Part shown: in pieces, positions 50,269 to 59,621 of the stretch | Layout: each line of letters opens with the position of its first letter | Position numbering within the stretch: the stretch's first letter is position 1 | Assembly (NCBI GenBank): GCA_020853575.1 | Contig: JADYYP010000075.1 | Location: 1 to 64,000 of the forward strand | DNA length: 64,000 nt | Source of the DNA: Planctomycetota bacterium | Lineage (GTDB): Bacteria; Planctomycetota; UBA1135; GCA-002686595 | Direction of reading: 5' to 3' | Notes under the pieces: generated by a model | Seen by the model: the letters and a program-made list of their open reading frames with translations, nothing else | Told to the model about the DNA's origin: nothing | The model's database searches: none | Program-made: the position numbers and the translations under genes

Positions 50269-51792
50269 TCAGCGCTTGATCATCAGCGGCGGCTCTTGGC
50301 ACTTCGGGCAGCGCGACTTCGGTCCATCGAGCACTGCGTCCATGTGCTCCGGACAGGTCCATTGCCAGGCCGGATCGATGGTCTGCCCAGCGGTGTAGCC
50401 GAGCCCTTCGAGCGCCTTGAGCGCTGCCGGGTCGTGGGCCGCGCCGGCGGCCGCCTGGAACGGGCCCGGAACCCAGGGGTGCGCGCGCGCCAGCTCCTTG
50501 CGCAAGCGGACGGCGGCCTCATGCCCGCCGGAGTACAGGTTGCGCGCCTCGTCGGGGTCGTTCGCGAGATCGTAGAGCTCGCTCTGCTCGGGCGTCAGCG
50601 GCCGGTAGATCAACTTCCACGGCCACTCGATGGCCATGTAGAGGAAGTGGTCGAGCGGACGCTTGTCCTTCATCCCCGCGTTCGTGTCGTAGCCGTTGAT
50701 CTGATCCCCGAAGGCGATGCGCGGGGTGTCGCTGCGGCCCTCGATCAGCGCTCGCAGCGAGCGCCCGTCGACGTCCTTGGGGGGCTTGACCCCCAAGTAG
50801 TCGAGGATCGTCGGGAAGACGTCGATCGTGCGCACGAGGTCGCGCACCTCCGGCGTCTGCGTCGCGCCCGGAACGCGCACGATCAGCGGCACGTGCACCT
50901 GCTCTTGGTAGAGCAAGCGATGCGCGGCCCAATCGTGCTCCTGCAGACCCTGCCCGTGGTCGGCGGTGACGACGATCAGCGTGTTCTCGAGCAGTCCGCG
51001 GCGTTCGAGCTCGCCGAACATGCGCCCGATCTGCTCGTCTTGGTAGCGCAACTCCGCCTTGTAGAGCTCGATGCCGGGCTTGATCAGATCGCCGTTGACG
51101 TCGATCACCTGGTCGCGCGGGGGCATCTTGTCCTCGGGCGGGTACTTCACCCAATCGTGCGGATCCCAGTAGTGGATCCACAGGAAGAAGGGCTCAGCGC
51201 CTTTCACGCTCTTGGCCACCAGGTCGCTGGTCTCGTCCGAGCGTCTCTGGAAGGTGTTGACGTCCCAGGTGGCTTTGGTGCCGGCCGCGTTCGAGACCAT
51301 CTCGGTGTTGAGGTCCTCGAAGACCTCGAAGCCGCGCTTGAAACCGAAGTTGCGCGACACGGGAAAGGCCGAGTGCACCGCCACGGTGTGGTAGCCCTCT
51401 TTCGCGAGCACCGTCGCGAGCGTGGGCACGTCGGCGGGCAGCTCGTACCCGCTGGGGGCGGCGAGCACGCGCAACTTGTGCGACTGGTTGTTCAAGCCGG
51501 TGAGGATCGAGGCGTGCGACACCGGCGTCACGCCGGCGGTGCTGATCGCCATGTCGAAGCGTGTGCCGCGCGCCGCCAAGCCATCGAGGTACGGAGTGAC
51601 GCCCTCGTGCACCCCGTAGCACGACACGTAGTCCGCGCGCGTCGTATCGAGCGTGATCAGGATCACGTTGCGCTTGGGCGGCGCGGGCTCGCTGCAGGCA
51701 CCCGCGAGCGCGAGCCAAACCAAGGCGCACAGGCGCGGCACGCCGAGGGCCGCGCGCGCGCCGGACGAAATCGAGGTGAGCTGTCGGATCAT
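50269..51792 (-). CDS. Sulfatase-like hydrolase, no FGly Cys, C-terminal metal-ribbon
   Basis: A 507-residue secreted protein with a probable lipobox (LALAGACSE). The alkaline phosphatase fold is clear: NVILITLDTTRADYVSCYG, TADHGQGLQEHDWAAH and YDLANDPDEARNL. At the position of the sulfatase C/S-X-P-X-R motif there is TPVSHAS (T89), so no formylglycine can form. It may be a phosphodiesterase or phosphonate/phosphoethanolamine hydrolase using the threonine, or inactive as a sulfatase. Residues 478-507 have WTCPEH...CPKCQE, like heavy-metal-binding zinc ribbons (C480, H483, C495, C498). It is followed by the PVC dehydrogenase 8 bp downstream. Confidence 0.85.
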   Translation of the reverse strand: MIRQLTSISSGARAALGVPRLCALVWLALAGACSEPAPPKRNVILITLDTTRADYVSCYGVHEGVTPYLDGLAARGTRFDMAISTAGVTPVSHASILTGLNNQSHKLRVLAAPSGYELPADVPTLATVLAKEGYHTVAVHSAFPVSRNFGFKRGFEVFEDLNTEMVSNAAGTKATWDVNTFQRRSDETSDLVAKSVKGAEPFFLWIHYWDPHDWVKYPPEDKMPPRDQVIDVNGDLIKPGIELYKAELRYQDEQIGRMFGELERRGLLENTLIVVTADHGQGLQEHDWAAHRLLYQEQVHVPLIVRVPGATQTPEVRDLVRTIDVFPTILDYLGVKPPKDVDGRSLRALIEGRSDTPRIAFGDQINGYDTNAGMKDKRPLDHFLYMAIEWPWKLIYRPLTPEQSELYDLANDPDEARNLYSGGHEAAVRLRKELARAHPWVPGPFQAAAGAAHDPAALKALEGLGYTAGQTIDPAWQWTCPEHMDAVLDGPKSRCPKCQEPPLMIKR

Positions 51793-51857
51793 CGTTGGGT
51801 GCTGGGGAGCCGTTTCATCGTATGCGCCGCGCGCGCGGGGCCGCGCCGCAAAAGTGC

Positions 51858-54407
51858 TCAACGCTCGAACAGCCCTTCGGCGCGCGCCAGTTCACGAGCC
51901 AGGCGCCGCAGGGCGTCCGGGGAGAGCAAATGCAACTGGTGCGCGAGCACGTGATCGGGGTCGATCTCGGGCCAATTGCCCGGCTCGCGCTCGAGCGCGT
52001 CGTCGAAGACCGCGAGCAAATCGACGAGCAGCTCGCGGTAAGCCTCGGCGTGGGGCGTGAGCGACGCGCCGCCCGTCTCGGACGCGTGCAGCACCGACGC
52101 CAAGGGCACGCGCGGGTCGGATACGTCGCACAGCGCGATCAGTTGCGCACGGTACTCGAGCTGGCGCGCGACGGCCTGCGGGCTGAAGCCCTCGCGGGCG
52201 AACAGGCGCAGCGCGCGCCACAGATTCTCGGACAGCGGCAAGAAGCGCGTGCGATCGCACAGGTGGCCTTCCTCGTGCACGCTCGTAGCCTCGAGCAGCT
52301 CGTCCAGAGTCACGCCCCGCCCGGCTCCTCGTTCGCGGCGTCGATCGGCGATCACCGCCAGACGCAGCCGGTCGGCCTGCCCCAAGAGGATCGACGCGTC
52401 CCGACGTTCGCGGCGCCGCGCGTCGCGCTCGGAGCGCGGTGTGACGAGCTCCAGTCCGCGGGAGGCGACCGCGCGCTCGATGCGCTCGTCGTCGCCCACA
52501 TCGAAGAAGCGCGCTTCGAACTCGAGCCACGGAGTGCGCTCACGGCGCACGGTGTCGATGTCGACCCAGTAGCCTTCGTGGAGCGCGGCACCGCTGATCT
52601 CCGCGCCCATGCGTCCAGCCTGGCTCTTCAGGTCCGCGCCCTCGCACCACGCGATCGCGCCGTGCCAAGGAACGCCGAGATGATCGCCACGGCGCTCCTC
52701 GACCAGCACCCGCGCCAGCACGGTTCCATCGGGCGCGCTCCCGGCCATCTCGCCGAACAGCCCAAAGCGCCCCAGGCCGTCGAAGAGCGCCGCCAGTCCG
52801 GGCACGGCCTGTCCTTCGCGGCCGAGTCCAGCCGCCTCGTCCGCTGCGGAAAAGTGCGGCCCCGGATGAACCACCTCGGCCATTCCGGCGTAGCCCACGC
52901 GCGGAGACTTCTCGAGCGCCGCGCGCACGCGCGCCTCGTCGGTCTCGCCACCGATCACGGCGTGCGCCCGCGCCACGTGATCGGCGATGCGCGCCAAGAG
53001 CTCGTCGAGCGAGCTCGGCGGCGCCGCGGCCTTGACCGCGCCAGTGTCGCTCGCGGTCCTCAGGCGGCTCGCGAAATCGGGTAGGACGTCGACCGTGCGC
53101 TGAATGTCGGCCAAGAGTTGTTGGCACGCCGCGGCGCGGTCCTCGAGCGCCAGCGCGCGGTCCAGGTCCTCGATCGCGAGCGTTGCAGCCACTGCGCGCG
53201 CTTCGCGGAACCAGCCCGCGTCCAGACATGCATCGCCGAGCTCGAGCAGCTGCTCCGGCGTCGGCGGCCCGCCCAGCGCGCGCGCCGCGCCGACGACACG
53301 CCGCAGCGTCGCGTCCCGCGGCAGCCCCTGGGAATCCAGCACGGCGCTAGGCGCGTCGCCCAGCCACTCCTCGGTCGCCACTCGGAACTGCCCGGCGGCG
53401 AAGCGCGCCGCGCGGAACAGCGGTCCCACGCTGACCAACTCGCCGGGGGCCGGAGTGCCGCGCAGCAGCAGACCCAACGCGAGTGGCGACGGCCGCCGGT
53501 CGAGCAGGATTTGGGCGCGCGCGCGATCGCGTGCTGCACCGGGACGGGCGGCCAGCGCGAGCTGCAGCTCCAGGGACTCGGCCTCGCCGGGCTGGAAGAT
53601 GCGCAACGCGCGCACCAAGTCGGTGACTTCCTCGTCGGTCAGGTCGCTCTCGCGCAGCAGTTCCAGAGCACGGCGCCTGCCGCTGGAGAACTCCAGTGCG
53701 GCGGAGCCGAGCTCGATCAAGGCGGTCTGCACCGAGAGCCAGATCCAATCGACCGCCGCCACTTCCTCGACCGCCAGTCGGCCGCGCAAGAGAGCCAGCG
53801 CCTGCTCCGGCTCGTCGGCCGCCACCAGGTAGCGTGCGAGCATCGAGGTGAAATAGCTGCGCTCGTAGCCGTCGCGCGCGAGTTCGATGGCATGCCGCGC
53901 GTGTTGCACGGCGCTCGCCCAGTCGCCGCGCGCACTCGCCAACCAGCTCAGACCGTGGTGCGCCCACGACAACCCCGGCGCGAGCCGCGCGGCGCTCACG
54001 AAGCGCGCGCCGCCGGCCAGCCCCTCCAAGCGGCCCGCGAGGTACAGCTCGACAGCGTCCTCGGGCCTCTCGGCCAGGGTGGCGCGGTGCGCGGCCAGGG
54101 CCTCGATTCCCAGCAAATCCTCGGTGTCGAGGATGTCGAGCATGCGGCGCGGCGCGATCCAATCCGGCTCGCTCGACACGGCGCGGCGCAGGGCGGCCCG
54201 AGCCCGATCGCGCGCCAGCGGGTCCTTGCTGCGCGACCACGAGCGCGCCTCCTCGAAGGCCAAGGAAGCGCTCTCGCCGACCTGCGGGCCCGGTGCTCCG
54301 ACTCCCAGCGCCGAGCAGGCCGCGGCGAAGGACAACGCAGCCCACGCCAGCGCCAGCACGTATGCGCCAGCGAGACGCGGCCCGCGGCAATGAGGCTTTG
54401 CGACCAT
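51858..54407 (-). CDS. TPR lipoprotein with HEXXH metallopeptidase-like domain
   Basis: An 849-residue protein starting at the ATG at 54407. The N-terminus has a lipobox-like AAAC (SFAAACSALG). Residues ~40-260 contain TPR-like repeats (LAPGLSWAHHGLSWLASARG, DEPEQALALLRGRLAVEE). A domain in the C-terminal third has HEEGH at about 711-715 (TSVHEEGHLCD), a zinc-binding HEXXH, and a glutamate ~35 residues later (QLEYRAQL) that could be the third ligand. It may be a membrane-attached zinc peptidase, but I do not recognise the family. Its start is divergent from the thioredoxin-like gene (117 bp). Confidence 0.68.
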   Translation of the reverse strand: MVAKPHCRGPRLAGAYVLALAWAALSFAAACSALGVGAPGPQVGESASLAFEEARSWSRSKDPLARDRARAALRRAVSSEPDWIAPRRMLDILDTEDLLGIEALAAHRATLAERPEDAVELYLAGRLEGLAGGARFVSAARLAPGLSWAHHGLSWLASARGDWASAVQHARHAIELARDGYERSYFTSMLARYLVAADEPEQALALLRGRLAVEEVAAVDWIWLSVQTALIELGSAALEFSSGRRRALELLRESDLTDEEVTDLVRALRIFQPGEAESLELQLALAARPGAARDRARAQILLDRRPSPLALGLLLRGTPAPGELVSVGPLFRAARFAAGQFRVATEEWLGDAPSAVLDSQGLPRDATLRRVVGAARALGGPPTPEQLLELGDACLDAGWFREARAVAATLAIEDLDRALALEDRAAACQQLLADIQRTVDVLPDFASRLRTASDTGAVKAAAPPSSLDELLARIADHVARAHAVIGGETDEARVRAALEKSPRVGYAGMAEVVHPGPHFSAADEAAGLGREGQAVPGLAALFDGLGRFGLFGEMAGSAPDGTVLARVLVEERRGDHLGVPWHGAIAWCEGADLKSQAGRMGAEISGAALHEGYWVDIDTVRRERTPWLEFEARFFDVGDDERIERAVASRGLELVTPRSERDARRRERRDASILLGQADRLRLAVIADRRRERGAGRGVTLDELLEATSVHEEGHLCDRTRFLPLSENLWRALRLFAREGFSPQAVARQLEYRAQLIALCDVSDPRVPLASVLHASETGGASLTPHAEAYRELLVDLLAVFDDALEREPGNWPEIDPDHVLAHQLHLLSPDALRRLARELARAEGLFER

Positions 54408-54524
54408 GGCTCGGGTGAATCCTAGAGAACGAGCGCGCGGCGCTCGAACTCGAACACGCATCCTTGGCGCGGCTCCGACCGCGGGATCTTGCGCACGCCG
54501 TCGACACGAGCGACAACAACCGCC

Positions 54525-55643
54525 ATGGTGACGACCCTTCGGGCTGCGGTTTTGTGCGCGCTGGCCGCCTTCGTCGCCGCGTTGCCTCAGAGCAAGAAAC
54601 CCGGCGCCCCCAAGGTCGTCGTCACGCCCTTCTCGGGCTCCTACGAAGAGGCGCTACAACGCGCCGTCGATCGCAACGTGCCGTTGGTGCTGGTTGGAAT
54701 CGCCGAAAGCGACACCGAAGCTCTCGACCAGGACATCACCGAGTTTCGCGCGGCCTTGTTCACTCGAGCAGAGTTCGTCGCGGCATCTCCGCTCTTGGTC
54801 TTGGCGCTCGGAGCCAATCGCGCCCACGAGCTGACCACGCTGGAGATCGAGCGCGGCAACGGTCTCAAGGACACAGTGCAGGTCTGCTCGGTGTACCGCA
54901 CGGAGGGTTGCGTCGCGCACCAGAAGATGTTCGACGCGCTGTACCGCGAGCACAACGTCGACGGCGAGTTGCGCTCGCCCGCCGTGATCGTCATCGGCCC
55001 CGATCGCAAGCCCGCCAAGTCTTGGCAGACAGGCCATTCGCCCGAGTGGAGCGAGCTCTTGAGCGCTTTGAAAGACGCGCAGACCAAGGCCGGCGAGGGT
55101 CTGACCGAAGCGCAGCTCGCCGACGTGCGCGCCCTGCTCGCGCGCGGCACGCGCGAGTACGAGCAGCGCCAGTTCGGAGCGAGCTATGCGAGCTGGGGCA
55201 AGGTGCTCGGGATCACCAGCAAGACACGCTATTCCGACCAAGCACGCAAAGAGCAAGCGCGCTGCGTGGCGGAGCTCGACCAGGCCCGCGCCGAGGCGCG
55301 CGCTTGGCTCGCGGAAGCCCGTGCCGTCGAAGCCTGGACGCGCCTGGGCGAGCTCACCGCCACCTGGGCGGGAACGCCGTTCGAAAAGGAACTCGCGCGC
55401 GAGCTCGCCGCGCTCGAGAAGGACAAGTCCGCCAAGGACGCGATCGCGGCACACAAGCGCGAGCTCGAGGCCGAACGCCTGTGGAGCGAGGCCCGCGACC
55501 TGGAGACCGCCAAGGAGGCCAAGAAGGCCGAGGCCAAAGTGCGCCAGTTGATCCGCAAGTTCGGCGACACCAAGGCCGGGCGACGCGCGCGGGAGAGCTA
55601 CCCGCAGTGGGCTGCCGAAGAGGATCAGAAAAAGGGCGGCTAG
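54525..55643 (+). CDS. Secreted thioredoxin-fold-like protein with helical C-terminus
   Basis: A 372-residue protein starting MVTTLRAAVLCALAAFVAAL, a signal peptide. The region around 45-160 (VTPFSGSYEEALQRAVDRNV PLVLVG...GRKPAKSWQTGH) looks like a thioredoxin fold but has no CXXC, so redox activity is unlikely. The C-terminal ~170 residues are helical and charged with TPR-like and coiled-coil character (QFGASYASWGKVLGITSKTR, ETAKEAKKAEAKVRQLIRK). Function unknown. It ends 4 bp before the convergent ribD stop. Confidence 0.65.
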   Translation: MVTTLRAAVLCALAAFVAALPQSKKPGAPKVVVTPFSGSYEEALQRAVDRNVPLVLVGIAESDTEALDQDITEFRAALFTRAEFVAASPLLVLALGANRAHELTTLEIERGNGLKDTVQVCSVYRTEGCVAHQKMFDALYREHNVDGELRSPAVIVIGPDRKPAKSWQTGHSPEWSELLSALKDAQTKAGEGLTEAQLADVRALLARGTREYEQRQFGASYASWGKVLGITSKTRYSDQARKEQARCVAELDQARAEARAWLAEARAVEAWTRLGELTATWAGTPFEKELARELAALEKDKSAKDAIAAHKRELEAERLWSEARDLETAKEAKKAEAKVRQLIRKFGDTKAGRRARESYPQWAAEEDQKKGG

Positions 55644-55647
55644 TGGA

Positions 55648-56808
55648 TCAGGCTTCGTTGCGCACGAAGCTCTCGAACACACTGTCACCGCCGATCTCGC
55701 GGTCGAGGCGCTCTTCGAGCTTGAGGCGCGTGAACCAGGGCGCCATCGTCTCGCCCTCGCCACCGGCGACGTTCCCTGTGTAGACCCGCAGCTGATCGAC
55801 GAATCCGGCTTCGAGCGAGCGACTGAGGAGCTGCGGACCTGCTTCCAGGAGCACACGGCGCACGCCGTGATCCCACAACCACTCCTGCACGTCGCGCAAT
55901 GCGACGTGGTCTTCCTCGCTCGAGCGCAGGCCCGTGACGGTCGCGCCGGCGCGCTCGAGCGCGACGTGGCGCGCCGCGTTGGCGCCCGCCTGACACAAGA
56001 CGTGGATCGCACCCGCTCCCTCGCCGGCCCCAGGAGGCTCGAACAAGCGCCCGTCGGTAGGCGTGCGCAAGTACGAATCGAGGATCACGCGCAGCGGCGG
56101 GCGCGCAGGGTCGCCCGGAGGTCGCACGGTGAAGCGCGGGTTGTCCTTCAGCACGGTGGTGACGCCAGTGACGATGGCGTCGACGCGGCCGCGCAAGACG
56201 TGCACCTCGCGCAACGCCTCGGGGCCGCTGATCCAACGTCCGTCTCCGACCCCCGCCGGCGGCGAGAGATGTCCCGAGCGCGTCTGGGCCCACTTCGCGA
56301 TCGCCCACGGGCGCGGGCGGCGCACTCGGTCGATGTCACTCCATCGCAGGAAGTGCGGCGCGAGCTTTTCGAGCGGTGAGGCGTTGGGCACGAACTCGAT
56401 CTCGAGGCCCGCCTCGGCGAGCAGCTTGAGTCCGGCGCCTCGATGGCGCGGATCGGGATCGAGCGCGCCCACGACCACGCGCCGAATGCCCGCCGCTCGG
56501 ATCGCGTCGGTGCACGGCGGCGTCTTGCCGAAGGAGCAACACGGCTCGAGTGTCACCACCAGCGCATCGCACTCCGACGGTTGCACGCCCGCGGCGCGCG
56601 CGGCGGCGAACACCTCGACCTCGGCGTGCGGACCGCCCCACACGCGGTGATAACCGCGCGCCACAACCTGTCCACCCGCGACGAGCGCCGCACCGACGCA
56701 CGGATTGGGCGCAACCTCGAAGCGAAACGCACGCGCTCCGTCGGCCAGCTCGGCGAGCAGGCTGCGGAGTTGGGTCTCGTTCAGCGTCACGGTCGTAGTT
56801 TGAGTCAT
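55648..56808 (-). CDS. ribD: Bifunctional riboflavin deaminase/reductase
   Basis: A 386-residue protein starting [14 protein letters not shown]. The N-terminal deaminase has [10 protein letters not shown] and [11 protein letters not shown], which bind the catalytic zinc; the C-terminal reductase is present ([59 protein letters not shown]). It converts the pyrimidine intermediate after GTP cyclohydrolase II in two steps of riboflavin synthesis. No FMN riboswitch is recognisable upstream and no other rib gene is in the window. Confidence 0.93.
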   Translation of the reverse strand: MTQTTTVTLNETQLRSLLAELADGARAFRFEVAPNPCVGAALVAGGQVVARGYHRVWGGPHAEVEVFAAARAAGVQPSECDALVVTLEPCCSFGKTPPCTDAIRAAGIRRVVVGALDPDPRHRGAGLKLLAEAGLEIEFVPNASPLEKLAPHFLRWSDIDRVRRPRPWAIAKWAQTRSGHLSPPAGVGDGRWISGPEALREVHVLRGRVDAIVTGVTTVLKDNPRFTVRPPGDPARPPLRVILDSYLRTPTDGRLFEPPGAGEGAGAIHVLCQAGANAARHVALERAGATVTGLRSSEEDHVALRDVQEWLWDHGVRRVLLEAGPQLLSRSLEAGFVDQLRVYTGNVAGGEGETMAPWFTRLKLEERLDREIGGDSVFESFVRNEA

Positions 56809-57093
56809 GCTGAAGGCGGCGCAACGATTTGGCGCTCGCGGTTCCTGGTGTCCGCTGGTGCGCCACACAAGTCCGCCGCGCTGCGCAAGTGCGCAGTGCC
56901 AGGAGAGAAGGTAGCGCCCGCTGCCACGGGTTCGAGCCCGCCCCGAGGTTATCGTCCACCAGGCCCCGGGGAGGATGGCTACGGACAAAGACAGGGAGCG
57001 GATTTCGAACACGCACCTCTTCATTCGCGGCGCCGCGACGGCACACTGAGGCGCTCTAGCCTGCCTCTCTTTCGCCCCGAGGATCCCCTCACC

Positions 57094-58089
57094 ATGTCGA
57101 AGGCCCCGATTCGCGTCGCCGTCACAGGCGCAGCCGGACAGATCGGCTACGCGCTGCTTCCCCGCATTGCCTCAGGTCAGATGTTCGGTGCGGACCAGCC
57201 CGTGATCCTGCACATGATCGAGATCCCCAACGAGAAGGCCATGGCGGCGCTCAAGGGGGTCGCGATGGAGCTCGAGGACTGCGCCTTCCCGCTGTTGCGG
57301 GACATGGTGTTGACGAGCGATCCGAACGTTGGCTTCAAGGACGTGAACTGGGCCTGTCTGGTCGGCGCCAAGCCGCGTGGACCGGGGATGGAACGCAACG
57401 ACCTGCTCAAGGACAACGGCGCGATCTTCGTCGGTCAAGGGCGCGCAATCGCGCAACACGCCGCCAAGGACGTCCGCGTCGCCGTCGTCGGCAACCCGTG
57501 CAACACCAACGCCTGGATCTGCATGCAGGCGGCCAAGGGAGTGCCCAAGGAGCGCTTCACGGCGATGACGCGCTTGGACCAAAATCGCGCTCAGGCGCAG
57601 CTCGCGGCGCGGGCCAAGGTCGCCATCACCGACGTCACTGGCGCGTTGATCTGGGGCAACCACAGCGCGACGCAAGTGCCGGACTTCTACAACGCGAAGA
57701 TCAAGGGCAAGTCGGCCTTCGACGTCATCCAGGACGAGGCGTGGCTCAAGGGCGACTTCCTCAAGACCGTGCAACAGCGCGGTGCAGCGATCATCGCCGC
57801 GCGTGGTGTGTCGAGCGCCATGAGCGCCGCCAACGCGTTGGTCGACCACGTCCGCGACCTTCACATGGCGACGCCCGCGGGCGAGTACCGCTCGGTGTGC
57901 GTGTGCTCCGACGGCAGGTACGGCATCCCCGAAGGCTTGCTGTTCAGCTACCCGATCCGCTCGGACGGCAAGGGCGGCTGGAGCGTGGTCCAAGGCCTGA
58001 CGCTCAACGACTTCTTGAAGGAGAAGATCGCCGCCACCGTCAAGGAACTCGAGGGCGAGCGCGAGATCGTCAAGCACTTGATCGCCTGA
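57094..58089 (+). CDS. mdh: Malate dehydrogenase
   Basis: A 331-residue NAD-dependent MDH of the cytosolic-like type. [18 protein letters not shown] binds [15 protein letters not shown] and [12 protein letters not shown] are substrate-site regions, and [15 protein letters not shown] holds the catalytic histidine. It interconverts malate and oxaloacetate in the TCA cycle. A TAGCCT box preceded by CTC lies ~35 bases upstream of the ATG. The gene is divergent from ribD across a 285-bp spacer that contains a 6-bp hairpin (CTGCGC/GCGCAG, 56881-56896). Confidence 0.95.
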   Translation: MSKAPIRVAVTGAAGQIGYALLPRIASGQMFGADQPVILHMIEIPNEKAMAALKGVAMELEDCAFPLLRDMVLTSDPNVGFKDVNWACLVGAKPRGPGMERNDLLKDNGAIFVGQGRAIAQHAAKDVRVAVVGNPCNTNAWICMQAAKGVPKERFTAMTRLDQNRAQAQLAARAKVAITDVTGALIWGNHSATQVPDFYNAKIKGKSAFDVIQDEAWLKGDFLKTVQQRGAAIIAARGVSSAMSAANALVDHVRDLHMATPAGEYRSVCVCSDGRYGIPEGLLFSYPIRSDGKGGWSVVQGLTLNDFLKEKIAATVKELEGEREIVKHLIA

Positions 58090-58109
58090 GACTCAGGGTC
58101 CCCACCCGT

Positions 58110-58172
58110 GCGAGTCCGTCGCGCGCCTCCAGGCGCAGGCGGACTCGCTCTCGTTTCGCGGCGCTCCGCGAA
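58110..58172. terminator. Back-to-back hairpins between convergent mdh and SGNH genes
   Basis: An outer 9-bp stem GCGAGTCCG/CGGACTCGC (58110-58118, 58140-58148) encloses a 6-bp stem GCGCCT/AGGCGC (58123-58128, 58131-58136). A second perfect 7-bp stem TTCGCGG/CCGCGAA lies at 58155-58172. Placed in the 89-bp gap between two convergent stops, they fit a bidirectional terminator; T-rich tracts are weak. Confidence 0.6.
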
Positions 58173-58178
58173 TCCCGG

Positions 58179-59348
58179 TCACTTGACCAGCCCGAGCTCG
58201 ACGATGCGCTCCGCGATCGTGCGCGCGAGGAGCTCACAGCCCGCGTCGGTCATGTGGACCTCGTTGGTGAACACTTGGTCCTTGCCGTTCGCCGCACTCT
58301 GCCGGGCAGCTTCGGCTTCGAGCACGACGCGCGCATCGCAATACGGCACCCCGCGTTCGTTCGCGACCTCACCGATCAGCCGGTAGACGCGCTCGAAGGC
58401 GTCCTTCTGCGCCTGCGCCGATTTCGCCGCGCGGTCGAAGTCGCTCATGCGCGTGCCCTGCGTCACGAACATCACCTCCGCGCCGTGGGCGCGCGCCGTG
58501 GCGAGGATCGTCACCAAGTTGCGGCGCGTATTGAGGAAGCCGAGCTCGGCATCGGTGGGCTGCGCGTAGTCGTCTCCGGTGGTCGAGGTCCACTTGCCGA
58601 AGTCGACGATGACCCAACTGCCGAGGTTCTTGCTGTTCTCCCACCAGTCCGTGCAATAGCGCCGCCACGCGAGGAACGTGAGCGAGTGCTCCAGTAGGCC
58701 TTCGAGCTCGGACTTGCGCGCAACGGGCCAGTTCGCGCGCCAGTGCGTGTTGTCGGGCACGACCCCGGGGTACAGCGCGCAGCGCACGTCGTTGATCGTC
58801 TCGTAGGTGAGCACCAAGTCGGGCTGGAACGAAACCCCACGCGTCGCGAGCTGGATCGCCATCTCGAAGCTCGAGTAACCCTGGCAGCCGCCGTTGATGA
58901 CCTCGACCTTCTTCCCCAGGCCGCGCTCATTCAAGTGCGCCTGCAAGCGCTCCGGCCAATTGGTCTCGTTCGAGCTCGGCCCGATGCCGTAGGTGCTCGA
59001 GCCCCCGATGCAGAAGATGCGGAACGTGCCGGCGGGCTTGGCCCAGGTGGTCTCGGGGCCTCGGAAGCCCAGCGCGTTGTGGTGAATGGTCTCCTTGTCG
59101 CTCTTCAGGTCGTAGCTCGCCTTGTTGGAATAGGCGAGATACGGGTGCGGTCCCACGCGCGCTTGCTGGAGCTGGAAGGCCAAGGGATCGAGCTCGCGCG
59201 AGCGCAAGCCGGGGATCTCGATGCAGCGCGGAAGGATCTCGAACAGCGCCGCCAGCGCGCCGAGGGTGACGCAAGAGATGGTGAAGCCGCGACGGAGCGG
59301 CGACCTCGACTGGGGCGGCTCCTGCACGGCCTGTGCGGCTTCGGGCAT
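58179..59348 (-). CDS. SGNH/GDSL hydrolase-like protein, membrane anchored
   Basis: A 389-residue protein starting MPEAAQAVQEPPQSRSPLRR. A single N-terminal hydrophobic helix (TISCVTLGALAALFEIL) anchors it. FCIGGSSTYGIGPSSNETNW contains the catalytic serine block of SGNH hydrolases, VEVINGGCQGYSS block II (Gly), LTYETINDVR block III (Asn), and NEVHMTDAGCELLA the C-terminal His block. Such enzymes are esterases or lipases that may act on polysaccharide acetyl groups. The substrate is unknown. The 273-bp gap to miaB holds no clear gene. Confidence 0.78.
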   Translation of the reverse strand: MPEAAQAVQEPPQSRSPLRRGFTISCVTLGALAALFEILPRCIEIPGLRSRELDPLAFQLQQARVGPHPYLAYSNKASYDLKSDKETIHHNALGFRGPETTWAKPAGTFRIFCIGGSSTYGIGPSSNETNWPERLQAHLNERGLGKKVEVINGGCQGYSSFEMAIQLATRGVSFQPDLVLTYETINDVRCALYPGVVPDNTHWRANWPVARKSELEGLLEHSLTFLAWRRYCTDWWENSKNLGSWVIVDFGKWTSTTGDDYAQPTDAELGFLNTRRNLVTILATARAHGAEVMFVTQGTRMSDFDRAAKSAQAQKDAFERVYRLIGEVANERGVPYCDARVVLEAEAARQSAANGKDQVFTNEVHMTDAGCELLARTIAERIVELGLVK

Positions 59349-59621
59349 TGGACGAATCTCTCTGGGAGTGCGCGGTGCGCAGAATCGTACGCCGCGCTTC
59401 CATGGCACGCCAAACTCACTCGAGCCCAGCGCGAATCTCGGCTGCCCGCGCGCGTCGCGATGCTCCCTGGTTCCAGCGTGCGCCACACTGCGCGCACGAA
59501 CCCCGCGGCGCGCGCATCGTTGGCGGAGCCACACGAGTATCGAGAGCAACCCGAAGTCGTGGACCAGCGCGATCCACAGGCCCGCTCGGCGGCGCCGCGA
59601 CGGGTTCGGCCGAGCCGCGGA

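Noticed and set aside
56911-56960. tRNA-like T-arm (CGGG-TTCGAG-CCCG) between ribD and mdh
   Set aside because: The stem fails at the third pair with a standard 7-base loop and no acceptor, D-arm or anticodon arm can be built around it.
56809-57000. FMN riboswitch upstream of ribD
   Set aside because: No RFN-element conserved sequences are recognisable on the minus strand before ribD.
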